NCBI GenBank assembly: GCA_964505555.1
Contig: CAZDIO010000048.1
Coordinates: 1 to 29,437, forward strand
DNA from: CAZDIO01 sp964505555
Lineage (GTDB): Bacteria > Bdellovibrionota_C > UBA2361 > SZUA-149 > CAZDIO01
Reading direction: 5' to 3'
DNA: 29,437 nt
Every line of letters begins with the position of its first letter. The first letter of the stretch is position 1. A program made the position numbers and the translations under genes. This document shows, piece after piece, positions 7,575 to 15,227 of this stretch. The notes beneath the pieces are model-generated. The model was not told the DNA's origin. It did not search any database and was given only the letters and a program-made list of their open reading frames with translations.

Positions 7575-8159
7575 CTACTTTTGAGAGAGTCTATTGAGTA
7601 TCTCTCCTAATCGTTTCACCACATTAGAAAGCTTTTCCTTTTGAGAAACATCAGTAAGCTCCCCATTAGGACCAAACATCTCGTTTGCTTTTCCAAGGGC
7701 ATACTGCTCTGGAAGAACGATAACTCCAATATTTCCTAGTATCTGACGAAGATGCACCAATCCCCGCAAACCACCAAGCGCCCCTGGAGAGGCGCTGAGA
7801 AGGGTCGAGATCTTTCCTGAGAAAGCAACCAAGGAGGGTTCCCCTTTTTCTGGCCGGGATACCCAGTCAAGTGCATTTTTTAAAACACCAGAGATGGAGC
7901 TATTATACTCCGGACTTGAGATGAGCAGTCCTTGGTGAGATTTAAAAAGTTCCTTTAGTTTTTTTCCATTTGGGGTAATCCCCTCTTGTTGTTCGAGATC
8001 TCCATCATAGAGTGGCATCGGATAGTCACGAAGATCAATCTCGGTAACCTCTACTCCAGTTTCACGTAAGAGCGATGCAGCCACACGAATCAATTTTTTG
8101 TTATATGATTCCCTCCTCGTGCTTCCTGCAAGCGCTAATATCTGAATATTTGTGGACAT
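7575..8159 (-). CDS. NADPH-dependent FMN reductase (flavodoxin-like quinone/chromate reductase family)
   Basis: The 194-residue product has the flavodoxin-like fold of the NADPH-dependent FMN reductase family. The phosphate-binding loop LAGSTRRESYNKKL lies at residues 8-21. The second flavin contact SPEYNSSISGVLKNALDW is typical of ChrR/ArsH-like quinone reductases, and the glycine-rich SPGALGGLRG follows. Members reduce quinones, chromate or azo compounds with two-electron chemistry and limit oxidative stress. I chose the ATG at 8159 because a GGGAGG site lies just upstream; the ORF extends 19 residues further but those are charged and lack a ribosome site. It precedes the metal operon on the same strand, but the promoter in the gap suggests separate transcription. 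Confidence 0.88.
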   Translation of the reverse strand: MSTNIQILALAGSTRRESYNKKLIRVAASLLRETGVEVTEIDLRDYPMPLYDGDLEQQEGITPNGKKLKELFKSHQGLLISSPEYNSSISGVLKNALDWVSRPEKGEPSLVAFSGKISTLLSASPGALGGLRGLVHLRQILGNIGVIVLPEQYALGKANEMFGPNGELTDVSQKEKLSNVVKRLGEILNRLSQK

Positions 8160-8253
8160 TTGATCCTCCCTTATTTTTCTCTCTTGCCTCTTAGTCTGAA
8201 TCACTTCCGAATTCAAGTAGTTTCATAGAGCGTTCATCGAAGAAACTCATATT

Positions 8254-8271
8254 TCATGATCTCCATCATGA
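8254..8271. repeat. Inverted repeat between divergent genes
   Basis: TCATGAT and ATCATGA form a perfect 7-base inverted repeat around CTCC. It lies in the 232-base gap between the leftward FMN reductase gene and the rightward SYLF gene, where a shared regulator could bind. No other copy was noticed. A second short inverted repeat (TAGGTA/TACCTA, 8333-8354) lies closer to the SYLF start. Confidence 0.35.
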
Positions 8272-8391
8272 TCACTTCAAATCTTGATAAAACCTCATGA
8301 CGAACATCATAGGGAGTGTTTCCTCTCTGGGTTAGGTATTTTTAGCATTACCTATTTACTATTTAGCTGAACATTATTGTTGGGAGATACT

Positions 8392-9216
8392 ATGAAACCA
8401 CAAAGTTTAAAGATCGTTGGATTAAGCCTACTTCTTTTTGGAATTGAAAACACCTCTTTTGCAGACACCACACACTCTAATCCACCGAGTGAAACTGGTG
8501 AAAGAGATGCTCAACTGGGAGCAACTGGAGATGATGGTACCTGGCAAACTACTTCCTCTAAGGAAAACAAGTCCAAATACGGATCTGCAAAAGAACATAC
8601 GGACCGCGCACGCATCACCGACCAAGATGAATTGAAAGAAGCACAAACAACGATTCAAACAGGAACCGAAGTTTTTCGTGCTCTAGTAAAGGATTCTACA
8701 AAACGTGTCCCCACAGAGATTACTAATAATGCTAAATGCGTGGTGATCATTCCTAAAGTAATAACCGCTGCACTGGTTGTTGGGGGAACCCATGGAAATG
8801 GAGTTGCGACATGCAGAACAGGAACTGATTGGACAGCGCCAGCGTTTGTAGAGGTTGCCGGTGGAAGCTTAGGTGCACAAATCGGCGGAAAATCCACCGA
8901 TGTGGTTTTGTTTCTCCTTGATGAAGAAGCAAAGAAAGCCTTGCAACGCGGTAAATTTACTGTTGGTGCAGATGCGAGTGTTGTTGCGGGAAACTTCGAA
9001 CGAAGTTGGGATACAAATGTTCGAGGTATAGTCGCCTACACAAGAACGGAAGGAGCATTTGCCGGAGCTTCACTTGTTGGCTTAAAACTAGACAAGGACG
9101 AAGCAGCAATGAAAAATTATTATGGACCAAATACGAATTATGTCGGTCTTCTCAATGGGGAAACCAAAGTTGAGAAGAAAAGGGAAATTAGCGATCTCCT
9201 CGCTGAACTGTCCTAA
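8392..9216 (+). CDS. Secreted SYLF-domain (Ysc84/DUF500) lipid-binding-type protein
   Basis: The 274-residue product has a signal peptide (about 1-24, ending TSFA), a ~60-residue polar low-complexity linker, and a SYLF domain from about residue 88 to the end. Landmarks are IPTEITNNAKCVVIIPKV-like text (VPTEITNNAKCVVIIP), FVEVAGGSLGAQIGGKSTDV and GAFAGASLVG near the C-terminus. SYLF domains bind phosphoinositides in eukaryotes; the bacterial role is unknown and these proteins are usually periplasmic or outer-membrane associated. The ATG at 8392 has GGGAGA seven bases upstream and gives a proper signal peptide; the TTG at 8377 is rejected. A terminator-like hairpin follows. Confidence 0.9.
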   Translation: MKPQSLKIVGLSLLLFGIENTSFADTTHSNPPSETGERDAQLGATGDDGTWQTTSSKENKSKYGSAKEHTDRARITDQDELKEAQTTIQTGTEVFRALVKDSTKRVPTEITNNAKCVVIIPKVITAALVVGGTHGNGVATCRTGTDWTAPAFVEVAGGSLGAQIGGKSTDVVLFLLDEEAKKALQRGKFTVGADASVVAGNFERSWDTNVRGIVAYTRTEGAFAGASLVGLKLDKDEAAMKNYYGPNTNYVGLLNGETKVEKKREISDLLAELS

Positions 9217-9235
9217 GTGATTTTTGTTTGCACAA

Positions 9236-9262
9236 GGAAGGCTCTTGCGTGGGCCTTTCTTA
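9236..9262 (+). terminator. Terminator-like hairpin after the SYLF gene
   Basis: GGAAGGC (9236-9242) pairs with GCCTTTC (9253-9259), including one G-T pair, around a 10-base loop, and is followed by a short T-rich stretch. It lies 20 bases after the SYLF stop codon. The T tract is short, so efficiency may be modest. Confidence 0.5.
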
Positions 9263-9316
9263 TTGCATCTCCACAAACCGCTAACCGTTAGTTTGTCATT
9301 GAATAAGGAGTTTCAC

Positions 9317-9460
9317 ATGAAAAAACAACCGATATCTTTTCAACATTCTGACATGGCCAATACAAATGAGCAGGGAAGAATTGGATGGATTCTCCTTTGG
9401 TTAATTGGAATACCGATCCCGATTCTCTTTTTACTGTTTCTTATGCGGGGCTGTACCTAA
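9317..9460 (+). CDS. Short single-span membrane protein ending in RGCT
   Basis: The 47-residue product starts at the ATG 9317 behind AAGGAG. It has a polar N-terminal half (MKKQPISFQHSDMANTNEQG) and one strongly hydrophobic segment (IGWILLWLIGIPIPILFLL) followed by FLMRGCT at the C-terminus. Short proteins with 'WLIGIPIP...RGCT' occur widely in proteobacteria as uncharacterised membrane peptides; I recall the pattern but know no function. It stands 32 bases before the DUF421 gene on the same strand, so the two are probably co-transcribed. Confidence 0.65.
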   Translation: MKKQPISFQHSDMANTNEQGRIGWILLWLIGIPIPILFLLFLMRGCT

Positions 9461-9492
9461 CCTTAACGATCTTCTTAAGTTCAGATTGGAAA

Positions 9493-10014
9493 ATGGATCT
9501 TCATGAACTTTTTATACCTGACCCAGGGGTATTGGAAATCGTGGTTCGGGGAAGCATTGTCTACCTGGTAATCTTCTTTATTCTTCGTTCACTCCTAAAA
9601 CGAGAAGCAGGGACTCTTAGTATTCCCGATCTGCTAATGATGCTGTTGATTGCGGATGCTGCGCAAAATGCGATGTCAAACAATTACCGATCAATTACGG
9701 CGGGACTCATTCTCGTAGCAACCATTGTTTTTTGGAACTTTACCTTAGATGTTCTTGCTGCAAAGTTTTCTTTTTTTAACCATCTTATCCATCCGCGTCC
9801 ACTCATGCTTATAAACAACGGAATAATTCATAAAACAAATCTGGAAAAAGAAATGCTGACAAAAGAACAGCTTCTTGCTGAACTCAGACAACAGGGAGTA
9901 CGAAGCGAGAGTGAAGTAGAGAGCTCCTATATGGAATCAAATGGCAGAATAAGTGTAATCAGAAAACCCCACACACCTGCTGCACACTTCATGAACGAAC
10001 ATAAAGTCTTATAG
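9493..10014 (+). CDS. DUF421 (YetF-like) membrane protein
   Basis: The 173-residue product has about three hydrophobic helices in its first 105 residues (IVVRGSIVYLVIFFILRSLL, LLMMLLIADAAQNAM, AGLILVATIVFWNFTLDVL). A soluble C-terminal part carries the DUF421 landmarks RPLMLINNGIIHKTNLEKEM, LTKEQLLAELRQQGV and the late ESNGRISVIRK. The family includes YetF and YrbG-like proteins; their biochemical role is unknown. The ATG at 9493 fits the usual family start ahead of the first helix, though the ribosome site is weak; the ORF extends upstream to 9385, overlapping the 47-residue gene. It converges on the LigD-like gene with 18 bases between the stops. Confidence 0.85.
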   Translation: MDLHELFIPDPGVLEIVVRGSIVYLVIFFILRSLLKREAGTLSIPDLLMMLLIADAAQNAMSNNYRSITAGLILVATIVFWNFTLDVLAAKFSFFNHLIHPRPLMLINNGIIHKTNLEKEMLTKEQLLAELRQQGVRSESEVESSYMESNGRISVIRKPHTPAAHFMNEHKVL

Positions 10015-10032
10015 GTTGAACATTTATATATT

Positions 10033-11232
10033 TCAGCTCATTTTTATGGTCTGCTTTAATGTAAAATATCCTCGCCATGGGTCTTTTCTCTGTTGCATAC
10101 GCAACAGAGCTTTCTTCATTGTAAAAAAAGATGAAGATGGAATTTTTTCACTCCAACGAAGCGGTATCGATAGAGGAGTATCTGCTCTGGCGCGAACAGA
10201 ATAGGGGGCGATACTTGTGGCCCCTGCGGCATTTCTTAAATAATCAATAAATATTTTATCTACGCGTTTTGCTTTAGAAAGCTGCGTGGTATAAAGTGTG
10301 GGGTCTATAGCAACGATCTTCTCTGCAATTGTCTTACAAAATAGCTTACACTGCTTCCAACTCCCTTCAAACGAAACAGGAACGACCACATGAAGCCCCT
10401 TCCCTCCGGTGCATTTAAGAAATGATTGCAACTTAATCTTTTGTAGCTCCTTTCGTAGGAGATGAGCTGTAGCAACGGTCTTCTGCCACGGCACATCTGG
10501 ACCGGGATCAATATCAAAGACAAGAGTGTCTGGGTGCTCCGTGTCTTTTATATTTGCTCCCCAGATATGAAACTCAAGAACATTCAGTTGAACCAACGCG
10601 ATAAGATGTTTTAGTTGATTAACATACATATACTCCTTCCTGGATCTTGCTTCCTGGATTATTACTCTCGGAATGAATTTAGGAATGCTCTGAGTTGCGT
10701 GTTTTTGAAAAAAACACTCTGCAGAACCTTCGGGGCAGCGCACCAATACCAAAGGACGGTTTTTAACGTAGGGCAAAATCCATCTTTCAACTTTTTGATA
10801 ATAGTGGGCAAGATCAAGTTTAGTGATCGTACTTTCTGGAAATACGATTCGATCTGGATGAGTAATCTCAATACCTTCAACTTGCACGGGACTTTGACGA
10901 GGACGATGTTTTACTTTTTTTGTGACCACTTCTTTTGTAACCTCTTCTTCATATTCTCGTTGAATATCGTAAGATTCTTTATCGGCTCGTAGCCCCTTAA
11001 AAGAAGGGTGCCGAAGCTTTCCATCCGCAGTCCATTCGCTAAATTCCACTTCACCGACAACCCAGGGACGAACCCAAGTAATTCCGTTCTTTCTCTTTCC
11101 TATCAGAGGATCACCAAAGAAAGGAGAGGAAGCAGTTGCCAATCGCGAAAGTTTCTTGACAATCTCTTTTTTTGTCTCTGCAGAAAAACCAGTTCCTACT
11201 TTACCCGCGTATCTGCTTATGACCAAGGTCAT
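10033..11232 (-). CDS. Truncated LigD: ligase OB-fold remnant fused to an intact polymerase (primase) domain
   Basis: The 399-residue product begins inside the ligase C-terminal OB fold (RYAGKVGTGFS, then ITWVRPWVVGEVEFSEWTAD and LRHPSFKGLRADK with ligase motif VI). From about residue 118 it continues with a complete LigD polymerase domain: LVFDIDPGPDVPW with the metal-binding Asp pair, TGGKGLHVVVPV, and IFIDYLRNAAGATSIAPYS. The PE domain and the ligase adenylation domain (with its catalytic lysine) are absent. Order is that of PE-LIG-POL enzymes such as Pseudomonas LigD. An in-frame TAA lies just upstream and the histidine-kinase gene ends 55 bases before it, so the missing part is not nearby. 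No good ribosome site is visible and no Ku gene is in the window. It could be a decaying gene or a stand-alone repair polymerase. Confidence 0.85.
   Translation of the reverse strand: MTLVISRYAGKVGTGFSAETKKEIVKKLSRLATASSPFFGDPLIGKRKNGITWVRPWVVGEVEFSEWTADGKLRHPSFKGLRADKESYDIQREYEEEVTKEVVTKKVKHRPRQSPVQVEGIEITHPDRIVFPESTITKLDLAHYYQKVERWILPYVKNRPLVLVRCPEGSAECFFQKHATQSIPKFIPRVIIQEARSRKEYMYVNQLKHLIALVQLNVLEFHIWGANIKDTEHPDTLVFDIDPGPDVPWQKTVATAHLLRKELQKIKLQSFLKCTGGKGLHVVVPVSFEGSWKQCKLFCKTIAEKIVAIDPTLYTTQLSKAKRVDKIFIDYLRNAAGATSIAPYSVRARADTPLSIPLRWSEKIPSSSFFTMKKALLRMQQRKDPWRGYFTLKQTIKMS
10088..10109. repeat. Nine-base-pair hairpin inside the 3' end of the LigD-like gene
   Basis: CTCTGTTGC and GCAACAGAG are perfect inverted copies around ATAC. 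It lies within the LigD-like coding region, 74 bases after the convergent DUF421 stop. On the plus strand it is followed by a CTTTCTTC tract, so it might end transcription of the DUF421 gene. It could also be chance, since it codes for residues (LLRMQQRK) in a conserved position. Confidence 0.3.
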
Positions 11233-11287
11233 GAGATATGGAAATTATTAAGAAAAACTAGGCTACTGTAGAAGAGAGCAAATCCCT

Positions 11288-13183
11288 CTAGGATGAGTTG
11301 TCAATAACGTGTTGAAGGGTGTCAAAATCAATGGGCTTAACCAAATGGTGATTAATGCCAACCTCCTGAGAGCGTCTCCGATCTTCTTCCTGCCCATATC
11401 CAGTCATTGCAATAAGAACAACTTTTTCTAAACCAGCTTCTTCCCGCAATTTTAGCGCAACTTCATAGCCATTCATCTGCGGCAAGCCAATATCGAGAAT
11501 CACTACCTCTGGTTGATACGTGCGCGCAATTTTTAAAGCACTTATTCCATCATGAACAACTTGAATTTCATGTCCTGGAATTCGAAGTAACATCGCAAGT
11601 GTTTCTGCTGAATCAATGTTATCATCTACAATGAGTAGCCTTCGGGTGCGAATTTGTTTCATACTTTGATCCTGCATATCATCTTTTGGCAAACTCGCTT
11701 CTACCGTTTGTAGTGCAGGAAGTCGAACAACAAATGTACTTCCTTTTCCGATTCCTTCACTAAATGCTTCAACTCTTCCTCCATGCATCTCTACTAAGGT
11801 ATGTACTAATGTTAACCCGATTCCCAACCCCCCGGTTGAACGATCAAGGGATTGATCGACTTGGGTGAAAAGATCAAATATTGAAGAAAGCATCTCCGGA
11901 GCAATTCCCACTCCAGTATCAGAAATTTTAAAAAAAACCTCACCATTGACACGCTCCACATGGAGCCGAATAACACCATCTGGTTCAGTGTACTTTGCAG
12001 CATTCGTAAGCAGGTTCTCTAAAATCTGTGCAACCCGAACGGGATCAATGAGAAGTAGCAACTCCTGATCTGGAAGCACAACGTGAAACTGATGATTTTT
12101 TGATTGAATGACTGGAGAAGCGATATTTGTTGCATTTTCAACTACACTACGTATAGAAACAACTTCTTTTTTTAATTTAACCTTTCCGCTTGTCATCCTT
12201 GAAATATCTAACAGATCCTCAATAAGTCGACTCATATGTTGGATCTGTCGATCGATGACCTCAACGGTTTGTCGTTGATCACTCGGTGAGAGCGCTACGT
12301 TTTGTAAAAGCTGAACAGCATTACGAACCGGGGCTAGTGGGTTGCGAAGCTCATGCGCAAGCATACTCAAGTACTCGTCTTTTCGTCTCGCTGCCTCTCG
12401 CAATGTGTGCTCAGCTTTCTTTCGCTCGGTAATATCCCGAAGATAAACCTCGATACGATCTTCACGAGGATATGCATGAGTTTCAAACCATCGATCAACA
12501 AGTAACGATTTCGCCTCAAAATGAACAGGATGCCCTTCACGAAAAGCCTCGTGATACTCATTATAAAAACGACCCCCAACAACATGTGGATACTCATCCC
12601 AAAACACTTTCCCAATCAACTCTTCCGCCCGCCGCTTAAATACCATCTCTGCCGCAACTCGATTTATTTTAAGAAACCGCCACTGACGATCCATTGTAAC
12701 ATAGGCATCGGTGATGCTGGAGAGCACTTCATTAAGTTCCTTATTTTTTTCATACAGTGCGCGCTCTGCTCGCTTTTGATCCGTTACATCTCGTATTATA
12801 CAACTTGCATGAGGCGCTTTTAGCTTCTCCGTCCCGATGCTTCCGCTGAGCACTCCCTCACAGTATCCTCCATCTTTCCGAACAAGCTGCAATGGATAAT
12901 TATGAACTACGTCTTTACCTAAGCGCGTCAACAAATCATCGACACTGTTGGGATTTACACAAAATTGCGAGAGTGCGTGCCCCACCATTTCTTCTGAACT
13001 ATAACCAAGGGCATCTGGTATGACCCGGTTTGTTCGGAGGATCCCTCCCTCCTCACTGAGCCAAAAAAAACCAAGAGCTGCTATCTCAAGAAAATCGAGG
13101 AGCTCATCAGAGTCTGGGGTTACAAAGAGGAACGGATTTTCCTTCAAAATAAGGTTGGCTTTGTCGTTTTGTAACATCGTCAT
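11288..13183 (-). CDS. Hybrid histidine kinase: PAS-PAS-HisKA-HATPase-receiver
   Basis: The 631-residue product has no membrane segment and so is cytoplasmic. Domains in order: PAS (about 28-135), a second PAS ending DITERKKAE (about 148-255), HisKA with the phospho-accepting His277 in MLAHELRNPLAP, HATPase_c with N394 in the N box, DTGVGI, and GGLGIGLTL, then a receiver with Asp564 in VILDIGLP and Lys616 in VKPID. The His and Asp are both present, so phosphorelay within the protein is possible. It may sense a cytoplasmic or redox signal through the PAS domains; no ligand is visible. Start ATG 13183 or 13177, no strong ribosome site. A stand-alone receiver gene lies about 320 bases upstream and may be its partner. 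Confidence 0.93.
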   Translation of the reverse strand: MTMLQNDKANLILKENPFLFVTPDSDELLDFLEIAALGFFWLSEEGGILRTNRVIPDALGYSSEEMVGHALSQFCVNPNSVDDLLTRLGKDVVHNYPLQLVRKDGGYCEGVLSGSIGTEKLKAPHASCIIRDVTDQKRAERALYEKNKELNEVLSSITDAYVTMDRQWRFLKINRVAAEMVFKRRAEELIGKVFWDEYPHVVGGRFYNEYHEAFREGHPVHFEAKSLLVDRWFETHAYPREDRIEVYLRDITERKKAEHTLREAARRKDEYLSMLAHELRNPLAPVRNAVQLLQNVALSPSDQRQTVEVIDRQIQHMSRLIEDLLDISRMTSGKVKLKKEVVSIRSVVENATNIASPVIQSKNHQFHVVLPDQELLLLIDPVRVAQILENLLTNAAKYTEPDGVIRLHVERVNGEVFFKISDTGVGIAPEMLSSIFDLFTQVDQSLDRSTGGLGIGLTLVHTLVEMHGGRVEAFSEGIGKGSTFVVRLPALQTVEASLPKDDMQDQSMKQIRTRRLLIVDDNIDSAETLAMLLRIPGHEIQVVHDGISALKIARTYQPEVVILDIGLPQMNGYEVALKLREEAGLEKVVLIAMTGYGQEEDRRRSQEVGINHHLVKPIDFDTLQHVIDNSS

Positions 13184-13505
13184 CTACGTTACGAATGTTA
13201 TGATACGTTGTAGCTCTTGATGAGTAGGAAGGTTATTTTATAACATTTCCCACTTGAAAATGTCAATTTCGTGCGTAAACACACTTTTTCTTTTGCTGAT
13301 CTAGATCATTCTCATTCTAAGAGGGAAATGAAAATAAAAGCGGAAGAAATTCTACATTACATTCGCAGGCACTCTCTGTCGTTGTGATTCGGGAGGCCTG
13401 GCCACCGGGTGGAGCGAAGCAATCTCGAATCGCTTTAGCAGTTACGAGATTGCTTCGCTCCGCTCGCAACGACAGGTTTCTTTCCATACTTAAAGCGGAA
13501 CGGCG
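13184..13505. other. Intergenic region between the hybrid kinase and the receiver gene
   Basis: No gene is seen in these 322 bases. They hold the upstream region of the hybrid kinase, a perfect 12-base palindrome TGATCTAGATCA (13297-13308) followed by ATTCTCATTC, and the REP/MITE-like element at 13337-13500. The palindrome plus tail has a faint resemblance to an iron-regulator site, but not enough to name it. Confidence 0.5.
13337..13500. repeat. REP/MITE-like palindrome with 9-base flanking direct repeats
   Basis: The core pair GGAGCGAAGCAATCTCG (13411-13427) and its exact inverse (13445-13461) enclose 17 bases. Outer arms CTGTCGTTGTG (13376-13386) and CGCAACGACAG (13465-13475) pair with one G-T mismatch. 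The whole is bounded by AAAGCGGAA at 13337-13345 and 13492-13500. GAGCGAAGCAATCTCG-type palindromes are known as dispersed repeats in many bacteria. The 9-base flanks look like a target duplication, which suggests a mobile, non-autonomous element. It also lies just downstream of the receiver gene and could serve as its terminator. Confidence 0.65.
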
Positions 13506-13895
13506 CTAGGCATTCATTACCTGAGTCGAACTAGCTAATTTACGAATTTCTGTAAAGATCTCTTCGAGTCCGAGCTCTTTAGAAATTACCCCAACCGCAC
13601 CTGCCGCCAGTGCACGTTCTATGATTAAAGGATCTTCATATCCTGTAAAAAGAAGAAGTTTTATATGAGGATAGATTGCAATGACCTCTTTTACAGCCTC
13701 AATTGAATCTTTTCCAGGCATGCGAAGATCCAAGAGTACGACGTCAGGATTAGCGTTCTTGATGTGAAAGAGTAGTTCGTCTGCGGTTGCCAGAGAGCCG
13801 ACACTTTGTAAGTCAGGTTCGACCTGAAGTGCCATCTGGAGAATTTTTACCAGGTCTTGATTATCATCTACAAATAGAATTTTAATCTGATTCAT
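13506..13895 (-). CDS. Stand-alone response-regulator receiver domain
   Basis: The 129-residue product is a single receiver domain with the acidic pair Asp10-Asp11 (FVDDN), phospho-acceptor Asp56 (VVLLDLRMPG), Thr84 (LLLFTGYE) and Lys106 (GVISKELG). It lacks an output domain, unlike NarL-type regulators whose receivers it resembles. Such single-domain receivers act as phosphate sinks or bind partner proteins. It lies upstream of the hybrid kinase on the same strand, separated by the palindromic element; a functional link is inferred. No strong ribosome site is seen before the ATG at 13895. Confidence 0.9.
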   Translation of the reverse strand: MNQIKILFVDDNQDLVKILQMALQVEPDLQSVGSLATADELLFHIKNANPDVVLLDLRMPGKDSIEAVKEVIAIYPHIKLLLFTGYEDPLIIERALAAGAVGVISKELGLEEIFTEIRKLASSTQVMNA

Positions 13896-13961
13896 ATCAC
13901 GTAATTCATATCATTTATCAGAAAAAAATGAAACTCGACGGGAGAGTAAAGATCTGTCCAA

Positions 13962-13979
13962 GAGCAGTAACTACTGCTC
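13962..13979. repeat. Inverted repeat across the stop of the first TrmB-like gene
   Basis: GAGCAGTA and TACTGCTC form a perfect 8-base inverted repeat around AC, covering the stop codon of the TrmB-like gene. No run of T follows on the minus strand, so it is not a classical terminator. It may be a transcript-end stabiliser. Confidence 0.35.
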
Positions 13980-14765
13980 AGAATCCCCTTCTGAAGTCTT
14001 TATAGCTTTCTTTTGAGTCCGTGGAGGTTTACAGAAATCCCAAATAAATCGGAACCAGGTGCGATACGCTGCCGCAATTTGCTCATCGATAATCACCGTC
14101 AGTGAAAAATTTGGGCCGATCCTTCCCACATAGAGATCAGAAAGTATATTTACATGAGAACCAAAAACATCAATACATGCCTGCGTTGAATACCCCGCAG
14201 GAAGAAATCGATAATTATGTCCTATATAGCGAACAATCTCCAAGTTTGCTTTTTCTACCTCGGAATCAAAAAGATAATAGTAATTAATCTTTTTTCGCTT
14301 TGCATCACGAATAAAACCCGGAAAAAACGTATGGAGCCGTTCATCCATCCATGCGCCCTTCCCACCGATGCAGTAAAAATCCTCTCCTACACGCACAATA
14401 TCTCGCATGTAGTTTTTCCACCCCTCGATTCCGCGATAAATGCACACCTTTTGTTTTCGAGGAACCTCTCGATAGAGTTTCTCTAGTTCAGGAAGCACTC
14501 CAGAAAGAAGCTCTCGCTTCTCCTCTATGTACTCCATTAATTTGACCGGGCTAACCGCTTGGTAACGATTCTCTCTTCTTTCTAAGATCTCAAACACCAA
14601 TCCCTTTTCAATCAAACGGTTTAACGAATCATAGATATTCCTTCGATGAATCTGAGACTTCTTGGAGATCTCCCCTACAGAAAGCTCCCCCTCGGAAACA
14701 AGTTCCTCAAAGATTTTTGCTTCATTTTTTGAAAGCCCAAGTTGTTGAAATATCTCGATATACAT
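13971..14765 (-). CDS. TrmB-family (sugar-specific type) HTH transcriptional regulator
   Basis: The 264-residue product has an N-terminal winged helix-turn-helix (about 8-75): LGLSKNEAKIFEELVSEG, then ISKKSQIHRRNIYDSLNRLI and a wing NRYQAV. The C-terminal ~190 residues form an effector-like domain. TrmB proteins are common in archaea and scattered in bacteria; in archaea some bind sugars. The ligand here cannot be read. The ATG at 14765 has GAGGAT upstream. The gene is divergent from a 71-residue gene, and two tandem palindromic operators sit 15 bases upstream of its start, so it is very likely autoregulated. It is one of two such regulators in the window. Confidence 0.88.
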   Translation of the reverse strand: MYIEIFQQLGLSKNEAKIFEELVSEGELSVGEISKKSQIHRRNIYDSLNRLIEKGLVFEILERRENRYQAVSPVKLMEYIEEKRELLSGVLPELEKLYREVPRKQKVCIYRGIEGWKNYMRDIVRVGEDFYCIGGKGAWMDERLHTFFPGFIRDAKRKKINYYYLFDSEVEKANLEIVRYIGHNYRFLPAGYSTQACIDVFGSHVNILSDLYVGRIGPNFSLTVIIDEQIAAAYRTWFRFIWDFCKPPRTQKKAIKTSEGDSEQ

Positions 14766-14780
14766 CTGTTTATCCTCTTA

Positions 14781-14817
14781 GTGGTGATAAATGCCACCGC
14801 GTGGTGCTCTTTGCCAC
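14781..14817. promoter_or_regulatory. Tandem palindromic operator upstream of the TrmB-like gene
   Basis: Two 17-base sites, 14781-14797 and 14801-14817, each read GTGGTG-N5-TGCCAC, with cores ATAAA and CTCTT. They are separated by CGC, so they repeat with a 20-base period (close to two helical turns), which suits cooperative binding of a dimeric regulator. The outer GTGG/CCAC bases are palindromic. They sit in the 5' region of the TrmB-like gene and between it and the divergent 71-residue gene, so one protein could control both. Confidence 0.7.
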
Positions 14818-14913
14818 TCTTTAAATGTACCCTATTTTCCTCCCGCAAGCTAGGGCTTAGCCCGCAGTAGTTATTACAAACTCTTATTACTTGAGATAAA
14901 TGAAGGAGGAGAT

Positions 14914-15129
14914 ATGGTCGAAAACAAACGTGCTGTAACCCTACGTCAAAGAGTTCACGGCTTAAAACACGAACTCGGTGAAGCAATGAACATTTACTAT
15001 CATGGAACGGATACCCAAGGAGTAAGAACCACCTTTGATAACGTATACTCAAAACAGCGAGAGCTACTAGACATCATCGAGGAGCTTATCTTGGTTGTAG
15101 AGGACCTTGCGACATCAATTGGGAAATAA
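14914..15129 (+). CDS. Small hypothetical protein, divergent from TrmB-like regulator
   Basis: The 71-residue product is charged and mostly helical, with no signal peptide or membrane segment (MVENKRAVTLRQRVHGLK, then a C-terminal LLDIIEELILVVEDLATSIG helix). No family is recognised. A strong ribosome site (AAGGAGGAG, about 6 bases before the ATG) supports translation. It is separated from the TrmB-like gene by about 150 bases that contain the tandem operator and a GGGCT-T-AGCCC palindrome (14853-14863), so it is a likely target of that regulator. Confidence 0.65.
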   Translation: MVENKRAVTLRQRVHGLKHELGEAMNIYYHGTDTQGVRTTFDNVYSKQRELLDIIEELILVVEDLATSIGK

Positions 15130-15182
15130 CCTTTCCCCACATGAGCTCTATCATGTTCATGAAACACTTCCCTGTAGTACAC

Positions 15183-15209
15183 AAGCATAGTAGAGAATAC
15201 TACTTGCTT
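15183..15209. repeat. Hairpin upstream of the small lipoprotein gene
   Basis: AAGCATAGTAG (15183-15193) pairs with CTACTTGCTT (15200-15209), ten pairs with one bulged base, around a 6-base loop. It lies directly before the ribosome site and start of the lipoprotein gene. It could end transcripts from the 71-residue gene or restrict translation of the lipoprotein. Confidence 0.4.
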
Positions 15210-15227
15210 AAAGGGAAAGGGCGCATC

